From the NCBI GenBank assembly GCA_902496005.1, contig CABUZI010000001.1, positions 1 to 56,855 of the forward strand: a DNA stretch of 56,855 bases. Reading direction: 5' to 3'. Of the stretch, positions 39,348 through 46,283 are shown piece by piece (the stretch's first letter is position 1; every line of letters begins with the position of its first letter). Origin of the DNA: an uncultured Collinsella sp. Its GTDB lineage: Bacteria > Actinomycetota > Coriobacteriia > Coriobacteriales > Coriobacteriaceae. A program made the translations under genes and the position numbers. The notes beneath the pieces are model-generated. The model was not told where the DNA came from. It ran no database searches and was given only the letters and a program-made list of their open reading frames with translations.

Positions 39348-40772
39348 TTAGCTCTGAGCTCGCACGCGAGCGGCGCCGAGTTCGGTCAGATGGTATTTCT
39401 GGCCATGCTTGATGACCAAGCCAGCCTGCGCCAAGTCATTGAGCGTGCGTGACCAAGTGGGGGCCGAGTTTCCAAACGCCCTCGCCAGATCGGTTGCACC
39501 GCACGCTTGATTTTGCGCCAAATAGCCTAGTGCGGCGTTGCCGCGATCGCTTACGAACACGTCCGGTTGTGGCTGCGCATACTGATTTGCTGCATTAGGA
39601 TACATCATTTGAGCTGCTGGTTGTTGAGAACTCTGCATCGGCGGCACTTGCTGTTGAAAACTTTGAGGCCACTGTTGGTAAGGCTGCGGAGGCATCTGCT
39701 GGGCCCAGGGGTTGTACTGCTGCTGCGGCATCTGCTGGTACGGCTGCTGATATCCCTGCTGGTACTGCTGCGGGAACTGCTGGCCGTACCCCAGCGGCGG
39801 CATCTGTTGATATGGATATCCCTGTTGGTACGGCTGATAGCCCATTTGCTGGCCACCCGGTGCGCCCGTCGCCTGCTGCATTGCTGCCGCATCCTGATCC
39901 GCCAGCGGCACGGCCTCTGGCATGTTTGGCGGCATCGACATCGATGTCGCCTGGGGCTCTTGTGTGGGAAGCATTCCGGGCTGCTGCATCTGCCTCACGG
40001 GGGGCTGCATCTGCTGCGTTGCCATGGGCTGCTGCGCAAAAGCTCCCGGCAGGGGATATGTGGGCTGCTCCGTCTCGGGCCGCACGGCAGCACCGCGCCC
40101 GCCGGCACGCTCGATTTCCTGCACTCGTTTAGGGTTCAGGCTTACCGTAACCACGGTGCCGTTGCCCATGTTGTCCTCGATGGATACGGCACCGCCGGCG
40201 TTTTCCAAATACTCCTGCACCATGGGAAACCCCGCTCCGGTTCCACGGATATAGCGCTTCATCTTGCTGTTTGCGCTGGTAACGCCAAAGTCGAAAGCGC
40301 GTTCCTTGTCGTCGATGCCGGGTCCTTGATCAGCAAAGCGGATGGTGTCTCCGCCGTCCAGAATCGAGATGATGGGCTCGGCAAAGTGTGCGTGGATAAA
40401 GTTTTCGACAATCTCGCGGATGACCATGAGCGAGATATGGCCACCTTGTTCTTTCATGCACTGGTAGACGGTGTTGGTAGTCTCTTCCAAATACGTGCGG
40501 ACATCTTGCGGATCAATGACGATCACACGCGGTGTCGACAGCATGTCGTCATAGACGGCGATACGCGCGGCGTACATGGCTTTTGGCGCCTGCGTGGTCG
40601 TCTGCTCGCCTTCCGCACGCTCTTCGCGCACGCCGGTGATGTGCTCGTTGTCGGGTGCCGGGTCTCCAGAATCGACCATGGTGTAAAAGTCATCAGACAT
40701 GCCGCTCGCAATCTTCCAAAAGGTTTCGAACAAATAGTAGCTCACCGCGCAATGTTTCTCATCTTTCGACAA
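39348..40772 (-). CDS. GHKL ATPase with Gln/Pro-rich linker and C-terminal winged helix, first gene of the dnaA operon
   Basis: A 474-residue soluble protein. Residues ~80-215 are a histidine-kinase-type ATPase: N box REIVENFIHAHF (119-130), G1 FADQGPGIDD (146-155), G2 RGTGAGFPM (176-184). No phosphoacceptor His domain or sensor is visible. Residues ~235-405 are Gln/Pro/Met/Tyr-rich low complexity. Residues ~406-470 form a winged helix (LGYLAQNQACGATDLARAFG ... LVIKHGQKYHLTELGAARV). The start is uncertain: TTG at 40772 touches a DnaA-box-like site and lacks a good ribosome site; GTG at 40745 or ATG at 40700 are alternatives. The gene is followed 15 bases later by dnaA. A role in controlling dnaA or the origin is inferred only from position. 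Confidence 0.8.
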   Translation of the reverse strand: MSKDEKHCAVSYYLFETFWKIASGMSDDFYTMVDSGDPAPDNEHITGVREERAEGEQTTTQAPKAMYAARIAVYDDMLSTPRVIVIDPQDVRTYLEETTNTVYQCMKEQGGHISLMVIREIVENFIHAHFAEPIISILDGGDTIRFADQGPGIDDKERAFDFGVTSANSKMKRYIRGTGAGFPMVQEYLENAGGAVSIEDNMGNGTVVTVSLNPKRVQEIERAGGRGAAVRPETEQPTYPLPGAFAQQPMATQQMQPPVRQMQQPGMLPTQEPQATSMSMPPNMPEAVPLADQDAAAMQQATGAPGGQQMGYQPYQQGYPYQQMPPLGYGQQFPQQYQQGYQQPYQQMPQQQYNPWAQQMPPQPYQQWPQSFQQQVPPMQSSQQPAAQMMYPNAANQYAQPQPDVFVSDRGNAALGYLAQNQACGATDLARAFGNSAPTWSRTLNDLAQAGLVIKHGQKYHLTELGAARVRAQS

Positions 40773-40773
40773 C

Positions 40774-40846
40774 TTTTCAAAACCTGTTGAAAACTTTGGA
40801 AAACGGGCGAAAAGTTCTCAACATTGCCAACATGACCTGTTGAAAA
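40774..40846. other. oriC: Origin sub-region upstream of the dnaA operon, cluster of DnaA-box-like repeats
   Basis: TTTTCAAAA (40774-40782), TGTTGAAAA (40785-40793), TTCTCAACA (40815-40823) and TGTTGAAAA (40838-40846) lie within 73 bp. TTTTCAACA also occurs at 37584 in the dnaA-dnaN gap. Transcription of the long gene blocks diverges here, as expected at an origin. Confidence 0.65.
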
Positions 40847-40943
40847 CTCGATGAAATATCGTGAAAAGTTGTCATGCACCGCTAAATCGAGCTTGGCTTA
40901 TGGGGGAACCGTGTGAACTGCGCAACCTTTTACCTTTGATTTC

Positions 40944-40973
40944 TTGACATTTGAACATTGATTTCCCTACAAT
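40944..40973 (+). promoter_or_regulatory. Promoter of the rpmH-rnpA operon
   Basis: Consensus -35 TTGACA and -10 TACAAT separated by 18 bp, 72 bases before the rpmH ATG. Confidence 0.85.
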
Positions 40974-41045
40974 CTTCAAGCTCACGTGTCTATATCTGCG
41001 TCCGCGTCCCCGCGGACACTCGAAATGCAGCAGGAGGAACTTAAG

Positions 41046-41180
41046 ATGAAGCGTACGTATCAGCCTAATAAGCGTAAGCGTGCCAAGACCCATGGCTTCC
41101 GTGCCCGTATGGCCACTAAGGGTGGTCGTGCCGTGCTCGCCCGTCGTCGCGCCAAGGGCCGCAAGCGTCTCACTGTCTAG
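41046..41180 (+). CDS. rpmH: 50S ribosomal protein L34
   Basis: 44 residues: MKRTYQPNKRKRAKTHGF, ending in GRKRLTV, typical of L34. ATG at 41046 has AGGAGG about eight bases upstream. First gene of the rightward origin operon. Confidence 0.98.
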   Translation: MKRTYQPNKRKRAKTHGFRARMATKGGRAVLARRRAKGRKRLTV

Positions 41181-41200
41181 CAGCGATACACACATCTCGC

Positions 41201-41539
41201 ATGAAGACTATTAAGTCTCGGCAAGATTTCGAGCATGTGTTCAGTCAGGGGCGTCGTTTCAATCACCCTCTGATTCGAATGACCATATGTGAATCGGTTG
41301 GCGAAGGCGACTCCGGAAGGGTCGCCTTCGTTGGTGCTAAGCGACTCGGTTGTGCCGTCGTGCGCAACCGATCTAAGCGTGTGATGCGCGAGGCCGCCCG
41401 CAGCTGCGGATTTCCCGTTGCGGGTTATGACATCATCTTGTTTGCAACTCCCAAGACTAGGGTTTCCTCGCCGCAGGAGATGGACAAGGCGTTGCGTTCG
41501 CTTATGAAGCGCGCCGGCGTTGCCGGGGAGGAGCGATGA
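41201..41539 (+). CDS. rnpA: Ribonuclease P protein component
   Basis: 112 residues. The RNase P protein signature VGAKRLGCAVVRNRSKRVMRE is intact (RNR-x-KR motif). It cleaves the 5' leader of tRNA precursors with the catalytic RNA, whose gene is not in the window. It starts 20 bases after rpmH with a weak ribosome site, so translation is probably coupled. It overlaps yidD by four bases. Confidence 0.96.
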   Translation: MKTIKSRQDFEHVFSQGRRFNHPLIRMTICESVGEGDSGRVAFVGAKRLGCAVVRNRSKRVMREAARSCGFPVAGYDIILFATPKTRVSSPQEMDKALRSLMKRAGVAGEER

Positions 41540-41760
41540 GCAATCACGTTTTGCGACGTGTTGCCATCGCTCCTATTCGCATATATCAACAGGTTATTTC
41601 GCCCTTATTGCCTGACGCCTGCATTTATTACCCAACGTGCTCGCAATACGCCATCCAGGCGATTGAGAAGCACGGTGTTTTGAGAGGCTGCTGGCTTGCC
41701 GTGAGGCGCATCGCTCGCTGCAATCCCCTGCACGTCGGCGGTTATGACCCTGTGCCCTAG
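41536..41760 (+). CDS. yidD: Membrane protein insertion efficiency factor YidD
   Basis: 74 residues with the YidD core PIRIYQQVISPLLPDACIYYPTCSQYA, HGVLRGCWLAVRRIARCNPLHVGGYDPVP. Three conserved cysteines are visible. ATG overlaps the rnpA stop (ATGA). It supports insertion by YidC, the next gene. Confidence 0.96.
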   Translation: MSNHVLRRVAIAPIRIYQQVISPLLPDACIYYPTCSQYAIQAIEKHGVLRGCWLAVRRIARCNPLHVGGYDPVP

Positions 41761-41789
41761 CGGGCACTCGCTATCGGAGGAAAACTTAC

Positions 41790-42560
41790 ATGTGGGATTG
41801 GATCGTTAACATCCTTTTCGAGCTGCTCAAGCTCATCCAGACCTTTGCGGTCGACTGGGGCCTGTCCATCATCATTCTGGTGGTCATCATCCGTCTGCTG
41901 CTGACGCCGCTTATGCTCAAGTCGACCAAGTCGACGGCTCGCATGCAGGTGCTGCAGCCCAAGATGCTCGAGATCCAGGAGCGCTATGCCGACGATCCCC
42001 AGCGTCAGGCCGAGGAGATGCAGAAGTTCTACAGCGAGAACAAGTTCAACCCCATGGCTGGCTGTCTGCCGCTGCTGATTCAGATGCCTATCCTGTTCGC
42101 CCTGTTTACATTGCTGCGCAACCTGCCGCAGTACTTTAACGACGGCACGTTCTCGTTCTTCAACATCCTGCCCGACCTGACCACCACGCCGAGCGCTTCC
42201 TTTGCCGATGGCTTTATGGTTGCACTGCCTGCGCTGGTTTGCCTGATCCTGTTTGCCGTCCTGACCCTGATTCCGCAGCTCTATATGTCGCGCAACCAGA
42301 CCGGCCAGCAGGCTCAGAGCATGCGTATGATGGCCGTTGTCATGACGGTCATGATGCTTTGGATGGGCTGGAGCCTTCCCGTTGGTGTTCTGCTGTACTA
42401 CGACGTCTCGTCTGCTTGGCAGGTTATCCAGCAGATTTTTGTGACGCAGAAGGTCATCGACAAGGCGAAGGCCGATGAGGAGGAGCGTCTTAAGAACGCT
42501 CCGCTGCAGGTTGAGGTCACTCGTCGCGAGAAGAAGCCGCGCCCGCACAAGAAGAAGTAG
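41790..42560 (+). CDS. yidC: Membrane protein insertase YidC
   Basis: 256 residues of the shorter Gram-positive (OxaA/SpoIIIJ) type. Helices include LSIIILVVIIRLLLTPLML, with the conserved Arg in the groove, then PLLIQMPILFALFTLLR and MWMGWSLPVGVLLYYDVS. The C-terminus is basic (KKPRPHKKK). No lipoprotein signal is seen at the start. ATG at 41790 has GGAGG at eight bases. Confidence 0.95.
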   Translation: MWDWIVNILFELLKLIQTFAVDWGLSIIILVVIIRLLLTPLMLKSTKSTARMQVLQPKMLEIQERYADDPQRQAEEMQKFYSENKFNPMAGCLPLLIQMPILFALFTLLRNLPQYFNDGTFSFFNILPDLTTTPSASFADGFMVALPALVCLILFAVLTLIPQLYMSRNQTGQQAQSMRMMAVVMTVMMLWMGWSLPVGVLLYYDVSSAWQVIQQIFVTQKVIDKAKADEEERLKNAPLQVEVTRREKKPRPHKKK

Positions 42561-42577
42561 TGGGATATCAATCTTAT

Positions 42578-42590
42578 TTAGGTACCTAAC
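42578..42590. promoter_or_regulatory. 12-bp perfect palindrome TTAGGTACCTAA, copy 1
   Basis: Just after yidC and 15 bases before the jag start. An identical 13-bp word (TTAGGTACCTAAC) occurs at 46082-46094. Confidence 0.4.
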
Positions 42591-42604
42591 TTTTGGAGTA
42601 CGTT

Positions 42605-43174
42605 ATGTCTGAAGAGATCATCGAGGATATGCTTGAGGAGGTTGCCCCGCAGGTCGCGGGCGATTATCCCGAGATTGCACAGCGCTACAAGGCTGGTGAA
42701 GAGCTGACCGATGAGGAGCTCGACACCATTGCCGATGTTGCGATTTCCATCCTGCGTTCCATCCTTTCGCACTTCGATGCCGCCAACTCTCCTATCGATG
42801 AGTATGAGGGCGACGAGGGTGAGCTGATTTTGGATGTAACGGCTCCCGACCTTGCTGTTCTCATTGGCCGTCATGGTCGCACTCTTGATGCTCTTCAGGT
42901 TATGTTCTCTTTGCTGGTGAGCCGCAAGCTTGGCTTTAGGTATCCGGTTGTAGTGGACGTCGAGGGATACAAGAGTCGCCGTCAGGATAAGGTCGCCTCC
43001 ATGGCTCAGTCTGCTGCCGAGCGTGCCATCCGCACTCATAAGAGTGTTTCGCTTCCGCCCATGAATGCCTACGAGCGCCGACTGGTTCACATTGCACTTC
43101 GTGGCAACGATGCAGTCGATACTCATTCTGAGGGTTCTGACCCTGATCGCCATGTGGTGATTGTTGCTCGATAA
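42605..43174 (+). CDS. jag: RNA-binding protein Jag/KhpB (KH and R3H domains)
   Basis: 189 residues. KH domain centre APDLAVLIGRHGRTLDALQVMFSLLV; R3H domain SVSLPPMNAYERRLVHIAL with R-x3-H. Its partner is KhpA; both act in RNA control linked to cell wall synthesis in Firmicutes, which may differ here. No Jag-N domain is evident, only an acidic helix region. ATG at 42605 has GGAG at six bases; an in-frame codon four residues earlier is less well placed. Confidence 0.93.
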   Translation: MSEEIIEDMLEEVAPQVAGDYPEIAQRYKAGEELTDEELDTIADVAISILRSILSHFDAANSPIDEYEGDEGELILDVTAPDLAVLIGRHGRTLDALQVMFSLLVSRKLGFRYPVVVDVEGYKSRRQDKVASMAQSAAERAIRTHKSVSLPPMNAYERRLVHIALRGNDAVDTHSEGSDPDRHVVIVAR

Positions 43175-43194
43175 TCTACTCGAGCTTATGCTAA

Positions 43195-43224
43195 GGGGAC
43201 GTGGTTTCCACGTCCCCTTTTTTT
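43195..43224 (+). terminator. Rho-independent terminator after jag
   Basis: GGGGACGTGG pairs with CCACGTCCCC around TTT, followed by seven T. It separates the rpmH-jag operon from rsmG. Confidence 0.9.
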
Positions 43225-43270
43225 GTCAAAAGTTCTCGATACACTGATTTTTGTCAGAAAGGAGCTTTCG

Positions 43271-44008
43271 TTGTTAGTACTTACTGATCAGCAGGCTGAC
43301 GAGATGTTGAGTCGTCTAACTTCCTATTGCAAAGAGTATTCCTTGAGCGTAACTGATGTTGAGCTAAGGAAATGTATTCAGCATTTGGATTTGGTTCTAG
43401 AAACTAATAAGACAACCAATCTCACCCGTATTCTTAACGTAGAAGATGCTGCAGTACTTCATATCCTCGACTCACTTGTTTTGCTCCCCTATATCAACAA
43501 GGCTCCTGAGGGAGCTTTGCTCGATATGGGAACAGGTGCGGGCTTCCCTGGTATTCCATTAACCATAACCACGCATCGTAAAGCTACTTATATTGACTCT
43601 GTTGGCAAGAAGGTTGATGCGGTTAATTCCTTTGTCCATGCTCTTGGATTGAAACATGCTCATGCGGTTCATGATCGTCTTGAAGAATATGCTCGAAGCC
43701 ATAAGAAGCAGTTCTCTGTTGTAACCGCCCGCGCACTGGCCCCTCTACCGATTCTTGTTGAGTATGCGGCTCCGTATCTGAAGGATGGAGGGCTATTTGT
43801 TATAACCAAGGGCAATCCTTCGGATGAGGAGCTTGCTTCCGGCATGTCAGCAGCTAAGATTTGCGGCTTCACTTTGCTTCTGAATGACGCAATTGATTTG
43901 CCTGAAGGCTTGGGTCACAGGGAGTTCATTGTTCTTAAGAAGAGTCATCCAGCATCTATCTCATTGCCTCGTGCAAATGGCGTGGCAAAGAAGAATCCGC
44001 TTGCCTAG
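43271..44008 (+). CDS. rsmG: 16S rRNA (guanine527-N7)-methyltransferase RsmG
   Basis: 245 residues. SAM-binding motif LLDMGTGAGFPGIPL, followed by VGKKVDAVNSFV and VVTARALAPLPIL typical of RsmG/GidB. TTG at 43271 with AAAGGAG at six bases is chosen; an in-frame codon at 43223 lies inside the preceding terminator's T-tract. Codon use is AT-richer than in the housekeeping genes to the left. Start of a segment with parA and parB. Confidence 0.94.
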   Translation: MLVLTDQQADEMLSRLTSYCKEYSLSVTDVELRKCIQHLDLVLETNKTTNLTRILNVEDAAVLHILDSLVLLPYINKAPEGALLDMGTGAGFPGIPLTITTHRKATYIDSVGKKVDAVNSFVHALGLKHAHAVHDRLEEYARSHKKQFSVVTARALAPLPILVEYAAPYLKDGGLFVITKGNPSDEELASGMSAAKICGFTLLLNDAIDLPEGLGHREFIVLKKSHPASISLPRANGVAKKNPLA

Positions 44009-44009
44009 A

Positions 44010-44025
44010 TGTTTCACGTGAAACA
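44010..44025. other. parS: parS site 1
   Basis: Exact TGTTTCACGTGAAACA, the consensus ParB/Spo0J binding site, just after rsmG. Confidence 0.95.
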
Positions 44026-44048
44026 TAATGGATACTAACAACTTGCAG

Positions 44049-44064
44049 TGTTTCACGTGAAACA
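44049..44064. other. parS: parS site 2
   Basis: Exact TGTTTCACGTGAAACA, 39 bases from site 1. Confidence 0.95.
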
Positions 44065-44087
44065 TGGCGGTTGATATCGATTCGGAA

Positions 44088-44103
44088 TGTTTCACGTGAA
44101 ACA
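44088..44103. other. parS: parS site 3
   Basis: Exact TGTTTCACGTGAAACA, again 39 bases further, 40 bases upstream of the parA start codon. Confidence 0.95.
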
Positions 44104-44142
44104 TCCTCCGTTTGACAGCTTTAATACACACCAGGAGGGACC

Positions 44143-44943
44143 GTGGGATTTCGCGACGTTAAGCGTTCTAAGAGCGCAAAAGACACGCGTATCATTGCAA
44201 TCATCAATCAAAAAGGCGGCGTCGGTAAGTCAACGACGGCTGTAAACCTTGCAGCAGCACTGGGTGAGCAGGGTCGTAAGACACTGATTGTCGATTTTGA
44301 TCCGCAGGGAAACAGCACCAGTGGATTCGGAATTGAAAAAGAAGACCTTGATCACTGCATCTATGATGCATTGTTGAATGATGTGCCGGCAGAATCGCTT
44401 GTTCTTGATACAAATTGTAAAAAAGTATTCGTTATTCCGGCTACAATTCAACTTGCAGGCGCGGAAATTGAGCTCGTAAGCGCAATTGCTCGTGAAACCC
44501 GCCTCAAAGATTTGCTTGAGCCGATTCAGGACGAGTTTGACTTTATTTTCATTGACTGTCCTCCTTCGCTCGGCCTGCTTACTATCAACGCTTTGACCGC
44601 AGCAGACAGCGTTTTGATTCCGATCCAGTGCGAATATTACGCACTCGAGGGCGTTACGAAGCTGCTTGAGTCAATGAAGATGGTCAAATCACGGCTGAAC
44701 AAGGGCTTAAACACCTATGGTGTGCTTATGACCATGTATGACTCGCGTACTTCACTATCGAATCAGGTTGTTGAGGAGGTTCAATCGTACTTTGGTGATA
44801 AAGCGTTTAAGACGCTAATCCCCCGTACGGTTAAAATCTCCGAAGCTCCGTCTTTTGGAGAACCGGTAATTACCTATGCACCTCAAAATAAGGGTGCAAA
44901 AGCATATATGAACCTTGCAAAAGAGGTGATCAAGCGTGCCTAG
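44143..44943 (+). CDS. parA: Chromosome partitioning ATPase ParA/Soj
   Basis: 266 residues. Deviant Walker A KGGVGKST (23-30), FDPQGNSTSGFG, and FIFIDCPPSLGLLTINAL are visible. It drives origin segregation with ParB and the parS sites just upstream. GTG at 44143 has AGGAGG at five bases. The end overlaps parB by eight bases. Confidence 0.97.
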   Translation: MGFRDVKRSKSAKDTRIIAIINQKGGVGKSTTAVNLAAALGEQGRKTLIVDFDPQGNSTSGFGIEKEDLDHCIYDALLNDVPAESLVLDTNCKKVFVIPATIQLAGAEIELVSAIARETRLKDLLEPIQDEFDFIFIDCPPSLGLLTINALTAADSVLIPIQCEYYALEGVTKLLESMKMVKSRLNKGLNTYGVLMTMYDSRTSLSNQVVEEVQSYFGDKAFKTLIPRTVKISEAPSFGEPVITYAPQNKGAKAYMNLAKEVIKRA

Positions 44944-45841
44944 TGTAAAGAAACGTGGCGGATTGGGACGTGGACTCAATGCTTTGGTCTCAGAGGCCGA
45001 GTATGAGACCGGCGGTTCGGCTGCATCGGCTTCAAATGCCGCATCTGAATCAAAACTACCTATTGAGGATATCGTTCCCAACCCTAATCAGCCGCGAATT
45101 CACTTTAACGAAACTGAACTTCGCGAGTTGAGCGAGTCAATCCAAGAACATGGCGTTTTGCAGCCGCTTTTGGTTCGCAAGCATGGAAACGGCTATGAGA
45201 TCATCGCTGGTGAGCGTCGTTACCAGGCGTCAAAGCTTGCTGGCCTTGAAGAATTGCCAGTCATCATTAAAGAGGTAAATGATGAAGAGATGCTGGCTCT
45301 TGCTCTTATCGAAAACCTTCAGCGTTCTGATCTGAATCCCGTCGAAGAGGCTAAGGGCTATCGCCAACTCATTGATGCCAGCGGGATGACCCAGGAGGCA
45401 TTGTCGAAGGCAGTAAGCAAGTCACGCTCTGCAATTACAAACTCGCTGCGTCTTCTCGATCTCCCCGAAGTAGTTCAGCAGATGATTTTTGAGGGCAAAC
45501 TTACTGCTGGTCATGCACGTGCGATTCTTGCAGTTCCCTATGAGGACGCTCGAATTCGACTTGCAGAGAAGGTTGTTGCAGAGGGCCTTTCCGTAAGAGC
45601 GACAGAAAATCTCGCTCCGTTGTTTTCTGCCGGAGAGACACCTAAGACGCCGAGGCCTGCAACGCCTCAGTCTTTTAAAAAGGCTGCCCGCGTGCTTCGT
45701 CAGGTTTTTAATACCAACGTGCGTGTGAAGAGCTCGCGTGGAAAGAATAAGATTGAGATTGAGTTTAAAGACGAGGAAGAGCTCTCTCGTATTCTTGGCG
45801 AAATGATTCAGTTTGATCAAGGAGGCCAAGATGAGGAATAA
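44936..45841 (+). CDS. parB: Chromosome partitioning CTPase ParB/Spo0J
   Basis: 301 residues. N-terminal LGRGLNALVSE (ParA-stimulating tail), then IVPNPNQPRIHF, the ParB-box IAGERRYQAS and ENLQRSDLNPVEEAKGY. A helix-turn-helix with SKSRSAITNSLRLL binds parS. The C-terminal dimer domain includes FNTNVRVKSSRGKNKIEIEF. GTG at 44936 overlaps the parA end, so they are coupled. Confidence 0.97.
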   Translation: MPSVKKRGGLGRGLNALVSEAEYETGGSAASASNAASESKLPIEDIVPNPNQPRIHFNETELRELSESIQEHGVLQPLLVRKHGNGYEIIAGERRYQASKLAGLEELPVIIKEVNDEEMLALALIENLQRSDLNPVEEAKGYRQLIDASGMTQEALSKAVSKSRSAITNSLRLLDLPEVVQQMIFEGKLTAGHARAILAVPYEDARIRLAEKVVAEGLSVRATENLAPLFSAGETPKTPRPATPQSFKKAARVLRQVFNTNVRVKSSRGKNKIEIEFKDEEELSRILGEMIQFDQGGQDEE

Positions 45842-46085
45842 GATTTTAACTGCGATTGCATTGGCGACGACTGTCGCAGCTGGTGCCTTTGCTGGATATA
45901 AGATCGCGACAGACGATGAACTTCGAGGTCGTCTGCTTCGAGGCGCGCAAGATATCGTCGATACTTCCAAGAAGAAAATGAATGTTATGACAGAAGATGT
46001 TGCCATGCGTACAGCTCAGGTAACAAAGAATCCTAAGATTAATCAAGGTTGGGTTAGCAACCAATGGGAAAATGTAGGCTATTAG
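45831..46085 (+). CDS. Small membrane-anchored protein (YtxH-like)
   Basis: 84 residues. One N-terminal hydrophobic helix (LTAIALATTVAAGAFAGYKI) followed by a charged helical stretch; the layout resembles YtxH-like stress or envelope proteins, but similarity is weak. ATG at 45831 has AAGGAGG at five bases and overlaps the parB end by 11 bases, so it is the last gene of the parAB operon. Confidence 0.7.
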   Translation: MRNKILTAIALATTVAAGAFAGYKIATDDELRGRLLRGAQDIVDTSKKKMNVMTEDVAMRTAQVTKNPKINQGWVSNQWENVGY

Positions 46086-46094
46086 GTACCTAAC
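46082..46094. promoter_or_regulatory. 12-bp perfect palindrome TTAGGTACCTAA, copy 2
   Basis: It spans the stop codon of the small gene downstream of parB. Identical 13-bp word to 42578-42590, in the same orientation. Confidence 0.4.
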
Positions 46095-46115
46095 AATTTT
46101 TTACTATATTTTGAT

Positions 46116-46150
46116 GGGTCCTTGTCTGATTCACGAGACAAGGACCCCGT
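46116..46150 (+). terminator. Terminator of the parAB operon
   Basis: GGGTCCTTGTCT pairs with AGACAAGGACCC, followed by CGTATTTT. Perfect 12-bp stem. Confidence 0.85.
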
Positions 46151-46209
46151 ATTTTGGCCGTAAAAATGGGACCAGTAGCAGCTGATTCAAAATTAAGGTC
46201 AAGAAATGA

Positions 46210-46246
46210 AACGGCCACGGTTGCATTTCCTGCAACCGTGGCCGTT
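46210..46246 (-). terminator. Terminator-like hairpin after rlmN
   Basis: AACGGCCACGGTTGCA and its exact complement around a 5-nt loop; the minus strand continues TTCATTTCTT. It ends the leftward rlmN transcript. Confidence 0.75.
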
Positions 46247-46283
46247 CGATGTTTAACATGAAACGTTTTGGGGTGCGACTCCC

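Noticed and set aside
43223..43270. Longer rsmG start
   Set aside because: It lies in the T-tract of the jag terminator and adds residues without family similarity; TTG at 43271 has an ideal ribosome site.
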